A stretch of DNA of 64,000 bases from Metarhizium brunneum. Taxonomy: Eukaryota; Ascomycota; Sordariomycetes; Hypocreales; Clavicipitaceae. Made by a program: the position numbers and the translations under genes. The notes below the pieces were generated by a model. That model made no database searches, was not told the DNA's origin, and saw nothing but the letters and a program-made list of their open reading frames with translations. The DNA is taken from NCBI RefSeq assembly GCF_013426205.1, contig NC_089423.1, positions 6,758,001-6,822,000 of the forward strand, read 5' to 3'. Below are positions 12,338-24,810 of the stretch, in pieces (position 1 is the first letter of the stretch; every line of letters starts with the position of its first letter).

Positions 12338-12723
12338 ATGCCTCCCTTCAAGAAGTGGGAAATCACTGCTGAACTTGACCTCTGCATGGCCATCATTTAC
12401 ACCGGCGGCTCAGTCGGTTCATACAAGTGGCCTGAGATCCATGAACTCATGGTCAAGTTTGGCCACGACTTCACCAAGGATGCTATTTCGTACGCTTCCC
12501 CATCCTCCCCTCTACGATCTATACACTTGGTCTCATCCCTCCTTGCAAGACATGCCACCGGCTAACACGCACCAGACAGCACTTCACAAAGGCCATCCTC
12601 AAGAGCTTCAAGGACCGACATGGCCTACCAGCCGGGAAGCTAGAGTCCATGACCCCCACCAAGACGAAGAGAAAGGCGGCCGGTGATGTTGAGGAGTCCC
12701 CTTCCAAGAGAAAGGCGAAGTAA
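12338..12723 (+). CDS. small SANT/Myb-like protein (99 aa)
   Basis: Exons 12338-12489 and 12576-12723; the intron has donor GTACGC, branch GGCTAACAC and acceptor ACCAG. The protein starts MPPFKKWEITAELDLCMAII and has a three-helix domain of about 60 residues. The third helix, QHFTKAILKSFKDRHG, begins right after the splice junction. The C-terminal tail is basic and phosphorylatable (TPTKTKRKAA, ESPSKRKAK) and looks like a nuclear localisation signal. The phase-2 intron immediately before QH is shared with the genes at 30.2 and 33.1 kb, so it is homologous to the main cluster although 18 kb away. It is probably a nuclear DNA- or chromatin-binding factor; targets are unknown. Confidence 0.75.
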
Positions 12724-13113
12724 GACAGCGCATGAGCTTTGACTACCTTGGGTATGCATTCTTCCCTGGGCACACGGGTATATGGCACTGTATACTGACG
12801 AGTGGCAGGGCTGTGCTGTGACGTGGAAGATTGATACCCGGATCGCAGTGGATTCCACGGCGTGCAGATGGATGAAAAGGTACTTGCTTAGGAAATAACG
12901 GGAGAAGTAGTCAATAGCTTTGGGGGGAGACAGGTGCGTGTATAATGGCAAGGGATCCAGATGGGTATCTGTAATGAGAAACACAGGGTACCTATATCGC
13001 ACGAACAGAGCTACGTAATGGAATCAATTCATCAAGTTTGTGGCATCTAGTAACTCGAGATCCCTTCCATCACCCCATGCCCAAAGCCCAAACGCCAGAA
13101 AAAAGCCCAGTCA
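12724..13113. other. intergenic between convergent genes
   Basis: 3' flanks of the 12.3 kb gene and of UFD1, which converge here. No other feature was seen. Confidence 0.6.
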
Positions 13114-14367
13114 TCACTTCGGACGACGACCGTCCAGTCTGTAACCTTCACTGGGACCCTTCTTGTCAGGCGCCTTGCTCTTGTCATCCGCCTCGCCCTT
13201 TCTCTTGACGGTTCCTCGGAGACTCTGTCCCTGGCCCGCAAAGTGCGGCCGTTTGGAATCCTCCTGCTCCTGCTCCTTCTCCTCCTTGGTTTTCAGCGGC
13301 TTGTACTCGTACCCAAAGAACAGCTTATTCGGGGCCAAGCGCAGAGGTGCCGGCGCGCCAGTTCGGCTCTTGGGCGCAGTTGGTTCGGCCGGGACGGGCG
13401 TTGCCGGCTTTGGCGTCGACGTCTTGCTGCCCTTCTTTGTGAGGCGCTGGCCCTCGCCGACAAAGTTGGTGGGGTTGCTGGTGACGGAGGGCGCGATGGA
13501 GCCGTAGCCGATTGCTTGGGCCATGGTGCCCTGGCTCTGGACAAGGCCGCCCGTGGGAACGCCGCTGCGAGTGCTGCCGGGCGTGTTGGTGCCGCTTCTC
13601 CTCTCGGGCTCGACGTAGCCGACGGGGGGCGCGAATTCGACCGACACGTCCGTCTCAATCATGCTGACGCCCATCTTGTCCGTCTCGGGCTTGACATCCA
13701 GCACCGCCACCTCGTATATCTCGTCGTTGTACTCAAAGTTGAACACGTCGCCCTTGGTCAGCGTGGCAAAGTTTCTAAAGGCCCTCTCCAGCACAGCTTT
13801 TGGATCACTAATTTCTAAAAAGTTGACTGATTGGGGCTGGAGCTTGACCATTTTTGCCAGTTCGAGCGACGTGGTTCGGATCTGAATCATGTCGCCCACG
13901 TCCATGCCCAGCGTCTCCATCATCTGCAGCCTGTTAGTCTGCGAGAACCGCACATGTGGTCATGGCCAAGTCATCACCCACCCACTGGGGAATGTATGCC
14001 CGTCCCTCTTCTGCGATAAACTCCAACACACCGGCGTGGGAATGTCTTCCCTTCTCCCCGTTGATCATTTCCATCAGTAGCGGCCACTGCACATGCAGCT
14101 TTGAGACCTTGTCCAGGGCCGAGGGCGGCAGAATGATTTTGGAACCATAGTTCAGCTCGGGTCGCTCAGCTCCGGGGGCCATGACGACGGGGTAGCACCT
14201 GTAGTACTCGTCGAATCGCTGCATCACCGGTCTCCGGCCGCGGGCCATGTTGTAAAGGTGTTCCGGGTTGGCCGGATCGAAGCCACCGCCAAACCCGGGT
14301 TGAAACTGCGATCCAGTTAGCCAGGTTGAAGTAATCATGAATAGGGCTGAAGGCTGGAGCTGACCAT
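13114..14367 (-). CDS. ufd1: ubiquitin fusion degradation protein 1 (Cdc48 cofactor)
   Basis: Exons 14365-14367 (the ATG alone), 13982-14305 and 13114-13923 give 378 residues. Intron 1 is 59 nt (branch GGCTAAC, acceptor GATCGCAG). Intron 2 is 58 nt (branch ACTAAC, acceptor CTGCAG) and joins IPQW to MMETLGMDVGD, as in known Ufd1 proteins. The double-psi barrel UFD1 domain starts at RRPVMQRFDEYYRCYPV and includes KIILPPSALDKVSKL and LEISDPKAVLERA. HFAGQGQSLRG is an SHP box for Cdc48/p97 binding. With Npl4 it recruits ubiquitinated substrates to Cdc48 for extraction from the ER and chromatin. The one-codon first exon is inferred from splice signals. It shares a 0.55 kb divergent promoter with the CD2BP2 homologue. 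Confidence 0.93.
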
Positions 14368-14918
14368 GGCGACGGGTTGCCAATCGGAGCAAGTTTTGTG
14401 GGTGAATGCTTTCTTGAAGAGCTTGTTTGCAATAGACAAGCAGTTTTGGGTCTAAAATCGACCACCGCGCGGGGAAAAGGTGTCGGACTGTCGCCGCTTA
14501 TATATTCACGTGGTTGAACTGGAGGCAGGAGATGGTAAGTTAAAGTCGAAGCTTGAAGTCGGTGCTCGAGGCGTCAATGTGGGGTGACGTGGAACATGAC
14601 ATGCAACGTGAACGCCAAAGGCAGCTCTACGAATGACGCAAAGGTCCTCTGTGGCGCGCAACAGGGGGCATCTGGAGGTGTGGCTCAAGCTTAGCACCAC
14701 GATGCAACAAGGGTTGCGCTAGCGTTGAACTTGACCTTGTCCAGATGTCAAATTCAGTTGACATTTATTTTCCATCCATCGGGCCCGGGCCCCAACTGCA
14801 TAGATTCAAGTCGCCATCACGCATCTTTAGAATCACCTTTGAGCGTGGAGGCATCGACTCTCGATTGGTTCATTCTTTCCATTGCTACACAAAGCCATTT
14901 TCGATCCCTTGCTTCACC
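14368..14918. other. divergent promoter between ufd1 and CD2BP2/lin1 homologue
   Basis: About 550 bases separate two start codons on opposite strands. An in-frame extension of the plus gene back to 14745 is open but reads as leader, not conserved protein. Confidence 0.6.
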
Positions 14919-16364
14919 ATGTCCTCGCGGCATTCGGCGGCGCGGCCAAATCGAGCGGGCGAGGACTTTGCTCGCACCCACCACGGTGAAGCAGGCGGCG
15001 ACAGTGGCAACGCCAAATTTGACGTCCGAAACCCGTCCATACTGGCCCCGGACTCAAGAGAGGAAGATGCCATCCTGGATGCAGACGTCATCGGCAGCAG
15101 GCACTCCACAAAGCGCGGTGCCGTAAACCTAGACGGCTACGATAGCGACTCGGATAACGAAACATTCAACACCAGGGCTGCAAGCCGCAAGAAGGGCAAA
15201 GTCGATATCAATGAGCAGCTTGACAACTACGATGCCGCAGGTTCTGCAGCAGCAGCCTCGGGGGGCAATGTCAATGGTGCGGACGAGGACGAGGACGACC
15301 AGGACATGTTTGCCATGGGCGGCGAGGCGGACGCACCCAAGGAGGAGGAGGAGGAGGAAGATGCCGATTTTGACAAGTCTGGAAAGAAGAAGAAGGATGT
15401 CCGGTTTCTTGATGCCGCGCAGATCATGGGCCAGGAACACGGCAGCAAGAGTGGTGGCCACGTGAGGCTCGATGACCAAGACAGCGAGGACGACGAGGCG
15501 GAAGCACAGCTGGCAGCCCTAGAAGAGGGCGTAGATGAGGAAGTCGGTGCCGGCGGTCTGAAGCGTAATGCGCCAAAGGTCGAGGCCTTCAACTTGCAAG
15601 CGGAGATGGAAGAAGGCCAGTTTGACCAGTCTGGCAACTACGTGCGCAAAGCAGCCGACCCCGACGCCGTACACGACAACTGGTTAGACGGCGTGAGCAA
15701 GAAGGACATGAAAAAGGCAGCTGCCGCGCATGAGAAACGCGAAGCAGAAGCGCGACAGCAGCGCCGCGAAGAAGCCGACGTCCTCGTCTCAGACATGCTC
15801 AAGACCCTGATCCTGCAGTTGGAACCGTCAGAGTCGCCCCTCGAGGCCCTGGCTCGGCTGGGCAGAGGCCAGACCAAAACCAAGAAGATACCCAAATGGA
15901 AACTCAAGAAGATGAACAAGGGCGCAGAAGACATGGAGGTGGACAAGGAGGTGGACAAGGAGGACTCTGCCCAAGACGCGGAGCAGACGCGGATCAAGGA
16001 ATCCATCAATGCCATCACTGACGCGGCTGACAAATTGCTCAGCCGTGACTACGAAGAGGTTTACGACCAGGACCGCGAGCTGCTCATTCGGGCATACCGG
16101 CGCGAGACCGGGGAAGATTGGGTCGAACCGGCGTCACGGCATCAAGATGTCGAGCACGAGGCGACTGCCACTGCTGAGCCGCCAACCCAACAATGGGAAT
16201 TCCGCTGGACAGATGGCCGCGATGGCGGAGCGAAGCAAGGCCCGTTTGACAAGGCGACCATGAAGGCGTGGCAGGATGCCGGATATTTCGCACAGGGCAT
16301 CGAATTCCGGAGCGCTGGCAGCGGTGATGACGGTTGGACAGCGACGGCCACCTTTGCGTCCTGA
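14919..16364 (+). CDS. GYF-domain U5 snRNP protein, CD2BP2/Lin1 homologue
   Basis: Intronless, 481 residues from MSSRHSAARP; this start lies in a good context and precedes the conserved region. The middle is highly acidic with DEDEDDQD and EEEEEED runs. A conserved block follows (VEAFNLQAEMEEGQFDQSG, then NWLDGVSKKDM) that is diagnostic of the CD2BP2/Lin1 family. The last 60 residues form a GYF domain: KQGPFDKATMKAWQDAGYF provides the GP-F...W...GYF proline-peptide pocket. Known role: component of the U5 snRNP or tri-snRNP precursor, binding Prp6/Dib1-type partners in the nucleus. No unusual features apart from the low-complexity acidic linkers. Confidence 0.92.
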   Translation: MSSRHSAARPNRAGEDFARTHHGEAGGDSGNAKFDVRNPSILAPDSREEDAILDADVIGSRHSTKRGAVNLDGYDSDSDNETFNTRAASRKKGKVDINEQLDNYDAAGSAAAASGGNVNGADEDEDDQDMFAMGGEADAPKEEEEEEDADFDKSGKKKKDVRFLDAAQIMGQEHGSKSGGHVRLDDQDSEDDEAEAQLAALEEGVDEEVGAGGLKRNAPKVEAFNLQAEMEEGQFDQSGNYVRKAADPDAVHDNWLDGVSKKDMKKAAAAHEKREAEARQQRREEADVLVSDMLKTLILQLEPSESPLEALARLGRGQTKTKKIPKWKLKKMNKGAEDMEVDKEVDKEDSAQDAEQTRIKESINAITDAADKLLSRDYEEVYDQDRELLIRAYRRETGEDWVEPASRHQDVEHEATATAEPPTQQWEFRWTDGRDGGAKQGPFDKATMKAWQDAGYFAQGIEFRSAGSGDDGWTATATFAS

Positions 16365-17799
16365 TTATTCCATGCGCGCCGAAGCGTGCGTCATCCGCCA
16401 TTTGCTGGCGTCTCAAAGCGCAGGATTTTGCTGATGCTCGAATGAGGCATGAGCCAATTTTGGGACTGTCTACACCACAATAGAATGGACGAACTGGCGA
16501 TTGTCTCGCAAATTATCTGCCGTGTAGGAGGGAAATATTAAACATGGCACACTGGTGGAGACGGTTTCATGGATGGCAAGACTAAGCATTGGGCCCAGAC
16601 ACGGGGGTTGACACACGGGCAGGTTGCCCCGGTCCAGGTGGAAGTTTACGATTGAAAACTTCCGAAGAGCTTGTATTCCCTGTGGGCAAAGTTCGGGACG
16701 ACGAGAACTGTTCCTGGTGTTCCCGACGACGTCCCCGGGCGGACGCGGCTGCAAAGGCCAGAGCCGCCCGCAGCCGTGAAGCTCCGGGAAAGATGGGCAA
16801 AACGGGCGAATGGATGGCCAATGCAGATGAACCATTTCCCGCCATGCATCCGAGCCGCCCACGCGACCAGAGGGGCCCCGGAATTAATTAGATTGAGGCC
16901 ATCGTGAAGGCATTCCGCTGCTGAGAGTGTGACAGAGCTGGCGTCGGTACATTTTGGACATGTCTGGACCGTCTGATTTTTTTCGTCTCCTCACACACCT
17001 GATCCTGCGTGAGTCAGCAGCAAGTCGTCACCGCGACCGGAGACACGTTTTGAGTGATTTATCATGGCTATTACTCGCGGTCTTGCTGCCAGCAGGCATA
17101 TCTACAACACGATAAGGCCAGCAGGGCCTACCACGGGGGTACATGGACGCCAGGCTGCGACAACCATGGAACAGCGGGTACCCCTCATGTCCTTTTTTTT
17201 TTCTCTCTCAAGGTGGTGCTCATGTGCTCGTCGGTGTGGTTGAGAGAGCGTTTCTATTAACGAATTGTGTCCCCGCCGGATCCGTAAAAAGACGCATCGG
17301 CTGGGTGGAGCAAGGCGAGGCCCGTCAAAGCATCATCAATGGCTGAGCTCATTCGATTCCTCATCAAATTACATGGCGCAGGGAAGCATCGCTGGCGAAT
17401 TTTGCCTTTGCGGTGGTGCATGCAAGTGGCGGCTGGCTGGGATATTGGATGGCGACTTGCACGACCACGGCGAGGATGGACATGAAGCCCGCGGCGTCTG
17501 GCATGGCAAGGCAAGGCAATTGAAATATCGTCTCGTTGAATAGCGTGAATAGTAGTACCGCTCGTGTATCAGAACCCGGCTCCGTCTCACGGTGCAAGTG
17601 TGAATGATGCATGCACCCGCTTGGCCAGGTTTGCGTGCGCCAGTTGTTGGCCTCTGACGTCTGCTGGCCTCAACAGTCCCGACGCCGTGGCCAGCCAAGA
17701 CGCAGCCAGTTGCGCGCCCAGCAACACACCAGACAGACACCCCAAGCACCGTCGACCAGACCCAAGCTCCCAAGCTCCAGGGACATGGACTGACCACTA
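16365..17799. other. intergenic, distal GAPDH promoter
   Basis: Short antiparallel open frames only. Nothing resembling a gene was seen; the right side belongs to the GAPDH promoter. Confidence 0.55.
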
Positions 17800-19281
<1,482 letters not shown>

Positions 19282-20309
19282 ATTTTGCCTTTGATTGCTA
19301 CGACAGGAACCGACTGCTCAATATCCTGCATCGGGAATGTGGCTTTGGCAACTCCATGGTACTTTTGGCTGCGGTCCCCGAGAATGGCCTCAAGGGATTT
19401 TTTTTTAAAGAAAATAAGAGAGTAACCGAATGAAATCAAAATCGAGTTTAAACTGGCAGCTGGGGACTTAAAATTGTTTGTAATGAAAATGAACAAAATA
19501 TTCCCTGGACATGGTCCGGTGGAGGCAGGGGTATATATACAGCTACTTGAGAATAGATTGCCTGTTTCTGTCCATTGTATGTCTGAGCTTGTAGTGGTGG
19601 GCGTAATGTCCGTGGTGCCGGAGTTTGTCTTCCATTACGTGTAAAAATAACACGTTTGTATCCTTTACTCCAGGCATTGTCAGTTGCCCGTCATTGTACA
19701 CTGTCTATTCGCAGTACTGCTCTGATTACGTCAGTAATGTAGTTCAGGAGTTGCACATTGGCCCCGGTGCTGATTTCATCAATTTCCATTCATCTACTGC
19801 TACTTTGCACGGTGCCAGACCCAAGCCATGATCCACGCCCATCACCACCTCCTTGCCAAACACATCGCATCTGGAAATCAAAAAAGCAAATGACGCTCTC
19901 CCTCTGGAGACGGCGGGCGAAAACGTATGAAACGGAGGGGATATCATGGTACAGGAATGAAGAAAATAAGGGAAGAGGTGGAGAAGGATAAAGAAAAAAA
20001 AAATACACCGAGGGGCGGGCGGGGGATGTCCTAGATGGCAGAGCTAGACTTGATACCGTGTGTTGTGCTGGGGGGATGAAGAGAAAGATGTGTTCAACTA
20101 AAACGCCGTGGATGCACAGCCCGTCCCGGGCTTTTTGTCCTGTTCCCGCTCTCAAAAACGTCCTGACGCCTCGTGTTTTTTTCAGTGTTGCTAGCGGGAT
20201 TCCGCCTGGCCCTGTTTCTCTCATAATACATGGACGGCTGGTGGGTTGTGCCGCTTGACGCACCAGCCGTCGGGGTTTTTTTGGGTGCATACAACCACTG
20301 TCGCCGGTT
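19282..20309. other. intergenic between convergent genes
   Basis: 3' UTRs of GAPDH and of the minus-strand gene that follows. AT-rich patches only; no gene seen. Confidence 0.6.
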
Positions 20310-22839
20310 TCATCGGCGGCCGGGACCCGGTGGCGCGGTCCAAAGATCCTTGAGTGACTGGGTGGGAGCCCAGTCGATCTTCTCCTCGGCGCACCATAGT
20401 CGCAGCACGCGCAGTGACGCATCGGCAACGTCGTCGAGCGTGGACCACGGATGCACGTCGATGCGAAGGCGCGGGTTCTGGATGGTGGAGGAGACTTCGT
20501 GAACGCGCGGCCATATCTTATTCTTTTCGCGCAACCTCCCGACAATCTCCTTGGCGAGTGCATCATTGAGGCTGTCAAAACGGATGTAGCACCTGATCAA
20601 CTCGTCCAGCGACATGGCGTGCAGCATGAGGACCATGGCATACAGCGGTTGGCTGTTGCTGACGTCGCAGCGGCGCATTTCGTTCTTGAGGAACTCAATC
20701 ATGGGAAGCATGCTCAGCCATGCGCGGTGATCTCCAATCTTGTGGTCCATGCCGCGCCAAATGTCTGCTCCGTAAAACGCCATCATGAAGACAATGATGC
20801 TCTCGAGGCTCAGGACAAAGCCAGACTTGACCTTGGCCTCTCCAGGTTTGCCCCTCATGCTCCCCGTGTCGCCGCGGAACCTCTTCAGCGTTTGGTCTGC
20901 TTCGTGTTTTAACTTTTTTCCCACTTCCTTCAGCCGCTCCACCTTGTCGCTCATAGCCTTGGCCTCTGCGCTTGTTGCCTTGGGAGCAGCGTCGCTGCCG
21001 TTGGGACGACGGTCTGCAGGCGCGGCCGCCGACGCCGAGGGAGTCGAGTTGACTGCTTCCGTTGGCGTTTGCGCTACAGAGTTGGTCGAGCTCACTCGTG
21101 ACATGGCAGCAGGCTTCTTGGATGGTGTTGCTGGCGTGGCGAGCTTCGGATGTGTCGATACGTCCGACGACCGAGGCCGCTTCATGGCAACTCCATCAGA
21201 AGCACCAGTCACGGCCCCAATAGGTCTCTTCCTTGCTGGAACATGTTGCCCTGCTTCCTCGCTACCGGCGCGAGTCCGCTCATTCTCACGTTCTGACTGG
21301 CTTTGAGAATCTTTGCGACGTGCTGGTGCGCGACCAACAATATCAGCAAAGCTTGCTCGCAGTGCCTTGGGCACATTGAGAGAGACAATCAGCCTCCTGC
21401 GGTGGCCCAGTTTATTCTTCGGCTTGCGATCGTTATCGCCATCCCTTTTTATCCCGAGGGCGTCCCTGCCGTCTCTGCATCTCTCATCTGACGAGTCCGA
21501 TGCAGCCTTTTTTCGTCGTTTCAACTCTGCTTCTATGGCTGGCGGTAAAGTGGGTGATAATAATGGAGGTATTGTCACTGCGGGTCTAGGCTTCTTGATA
21601 TCCGTCTTCTTTTGCTTCGGTGTCGCTGCCGCCGCTTCACTTGGGCCGTCCTGCCTCTTTCTGTCTTTTCTAGAGCTCGGGTCGTCATTGTCGCCACGCG
21701 AGGGCCTATCCTCGAACCCTAGATGCAAAGGCGACAGCAATGGCGGTACGTGTGCCTTTGTTGAGGTGTCTGGCTTCATTGGTGAGGTTCGGTTGGCGTT
21801 GTTTCCACGCGCCCCGTTTAAGGAATCGCCGCGAGGTCGACTAGCCGGCGACGTACTCCGTCCAGAGTTGATGCTGCTCTTCAGAATAGATCTTCCATTC
21901 AACAACGAGGAGGACGAGGGCCCCCGATCGTCTCTAGAGGCAGGAGCAGACCCATCTCGATCCCTACCTCTGTCTCTATCTCTGTCCCTATCTCGCTCTC
22001 TCTCCCTGTCTCGCGATGCTGGGAGAGGCTTTTCTTTCCGCCGTGGCGCCTCGTCGCGATTGGATTGCGGGCGATCCTCAGGTTTCGGCCGTTTTTGTGG
22101 GCGCTCGTCATCGGCATCAGGCATACGTCGCTTGCCTGCAGGTGAGGGGGGGCGTGGAGGTAACGATGGGGGTTTGGGGGGGAGCCTGGGGGGGAAAGGC
22201 AATCTTGTTAGCTTTGTAAAATTGACTACAGAGTTTATCATCAGGCCATGCCCACCTTGTGTCAGCAATGTTGTGGTCGCGAGTCGGTTTCGGCTTTGCG
22301 CCGGTAGACTCTGGCTCCCGTATCCTTGGGCCATCCGGCCGCTTGGGTTCTTGGCGCGGTGGTTTGTTGGTGCCATCGGCAACTGCAGGGGCGGGGGTAG
22401 ATGTTGCAGAGCTGGTGGCAGCCGCGGCACGTTCGCTCTCCTTCTTTTTGGTAATGGCGGGCTCCGGGGGCGAAGCAGAGGCGACGAGGCCAGTCTTTTT
22501 GTTCTTGTAGTCGCTCAACGACAACTTCTTCTTCTCGCCAGTACCGGTGCCCTTTGCGAGCGTGCTGACCTCGCGCGGTACGGGCTTGACCGGCTCTTCT
22601 CGCATGTCGTAGTAGGGTCGCGTGAACAAGGTGCCACGGTCGGCCTCGGATAAGAATGTCAGATATTGCAGACGGGTGTTGTGCCATTCCTCGAAGCGCC
22701 TTTTAGCGCCACGAGATTCGGCCGCGTCGTCCTCGGGCGGTGGGCGATATCGCCAGGTGGGATGAAAGGCTAGATGGTGCGGTTTCTCTGGTAGAATGCG
22801 CTTGGAGAGCACCTCAACCGTCTTCGCCGCAGCTTCCAT
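20310..22839 (-). CDS. disordered nuclear protein with AFF4/Ebp1-like C-terminal domain
   Basis: Exons 22256-22839 and 20310-22185; the 70-nt intron (donor GTGGGC, branch AGCTAAC, acceptor CCCCCCAG) joins HNIADT to RLPPKPP. Total 819 residues. The N-terminus (LAFHPTWRYRPPPEDD) may be a conserved short motif. The centre is low complexity, with an Arg-Asp/Glu repeat (RERERDRDRDRDRGRDRD) and many Ser/Pro. The last 250 residues are folded and helical: VERLKEVGKKLKHEADQTL, then SLESIIVFMMAFYGADIW and SLDELIRCYIRFDSL. This resembles the C-terminal homology domain of AFF/FMR2 proteins, present in fungi as the ELL-associated Ebp1 of the super elongation complex. That assignment is inference from motif memory. 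A Met 33 codons upstream (22938) is open but looks like leader. Confidence 0.7.
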
Positions 22840-24810
22840 TGTTCGCGGGGCGTGACCATGCCGGGAGGCAAGACGCGGCGGCGAGCGATCGAGCGCAAGC
22901 GGCGGCAATGGCGGCGGAAGCGACGACAGTAGCAGCAAAACACGCGGCTACGTCGTCGCACGAAATGAGGCGGCTCTCCGGCTGAGAAGACGGTTGAATG
23001 GACCGAGGGCGCGAAACGCCGTGCGGTAGGCGATAGTGTAGGATCGTAGCCGCGAGGGTAGCAGGTCGTTGGAGTCGTGACCCTGGACAGAAAGGATGGG
23101 GTAGATTGGTGTCGGAGCCGGCGTGGATTTTGTCGTCCCACCACGGTTGAGCCCGAGTCCACCACGTCGCTGCGACGATGGACCTCGAGTCGGAGGATTG
23201 TATAGGCCTTCTCTTCGACCACGAGGAACAAACGAGGCAAACGAGTGGATTCGCAGGGCAGCAGAGAAAGAGTTCAGCTGCGCAAAGCTCGCTCCCTTCC
23301 CCAATAGCCAACAATGGGGGCGGTTGCGATTCAGCGCGGGCCGAGACAATGGTCGACGGAAGCCCACTACATTCGAGGTAAAAGAAAACACGGGAAAAAA
23401 AAAAGACGGGGATGGGGTTGGGGCGAAATGCGGCCGACTTTTTGGGGCCTTGTCACTCGTCAGCGGCCAGCGTCAGTGCCTGGGACAGTCTTTGACCCCG
23501 TCGTCGGTGAACCGTCTTGGTTGGCCGCGTGCAAGATGGGCGCCTTCAACACCCGGCTCGCTCCCAATGGGGGATTTACGCGGCTGTCTAGCGATTGAGA
23601 CTGGGTACCCTCCGTTGTTGGTTGCTGGAGGTGAGTTGATGTCGGATGTCAGCGTGATGCCTGCCAGTGCCAGGCCACGGGTTCGGGTGGTTGTGGCTGG
23701 TGATCAACCCAAGATGCTTTCCCACCTGGGCAGGCCCGCTTTCTCGCCGCACCTTGTCGATTCGCGTCCTCGGAATACTCGTGTGCTCCGTACCACACAG
23801 TGCGCGTGAATTGGTGCAGGATTAACACATGCTGACGGCTGACGATGTCGAGTAGGTCGAAGGGGATTAACAATGTGAGTAACCAAGTGGGTTTGCAGCA
23901 TTCCTCCGCCGCAAATGTGAGGAGTGCCTGCCAACTTTCGGTGGAAGGTGCCTACCCACGTACCCTTCCTTGCTTTGACAACGAATTGCAAGGTCACCCT
24001 GCGTGCACATGGGCCCTAGACTCAGGTACCAGGTACAAGAATGCCGTGCTTTGATACGTCAATACGCAATATCGCAATATCAAGCACTCAAGTGGCATGA
24101 AGAGAATGCTTTCAAACTCCATCCAGTGTCCCTGCTGGCGGGCGGGAACGGACCAAGCAAGCGGACATCTGGACGAACAAGCGACGAGATACTCGAGTGA
24201 CCTATGCGCTAATCCCGGGTGTCATTGGATTGTGTAAATCCATTCCTTATGCATCGCGCCCCCGGACCAGATAAGTGGGCACGATGCCATCATTTACTCT
24301 ACTTTATAAGTTTATCTTTCATGTCCATTTCAGTTGACGGAGCACACGCCATGGTGCAGACAAGCAGACCGGGAGGTGACCGAGGATCATTTACAAATGC
24401 TGCGTCGCGAAAAAGCCACGGAACACCCAAAGCATACCATGCTCTCCTAACCATTGTTAGTATGACTATTTAATTCCTCACTGCATGTCTTCATCTCTCA
24501 TGAAAATCTTGCCAAGAGGCTGTGGACGGGAAATTTTCATTCGATCGGTTCCAGTCCATTAATCAATTAACGTCACCATCGTGGCCATGCACGTCACTTC
24601 ACCAAGCCACATGGCCATGACTGACACATCGGGCCTTTGATTCACAAATATTCAGTCATTCGGTCCATTGTCGGGCTGATGTAGCAAGTACAGCGAGTCA
24701 GACCAAGATACACAGGAAAACAGCTGAGCAAACTCTCCTCAATCACCATCCATCCAACACTCAGTAGCAGCAACCCGCCCGTTCATGTTTCTCGCAATCT
24801 TCTTCATCGC
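22840..24810. other. intergenic, about 2 kb
   Basis: Promoter side of the 22.8 kb minus gene and 3' flank of the coiled-coil gene. Open frames are antiparallel and composition-driven. No gene recognised. Confidence 0.55.

Noticed and set aside
14745..14918. N-terminal extension of the CD2BP2/Lin1 homologue
   Set aside because: Open in frame, but the added sequence is unlike the family and the Met at 14919 has good context.
21313..22653. 446-codon plus-strand open frame
   Set aside because: Antisense to the disordered Arg/Asp-rich protein at 20.3-22.8 kb; its Ser/Leu repeats simply mirror those codons.
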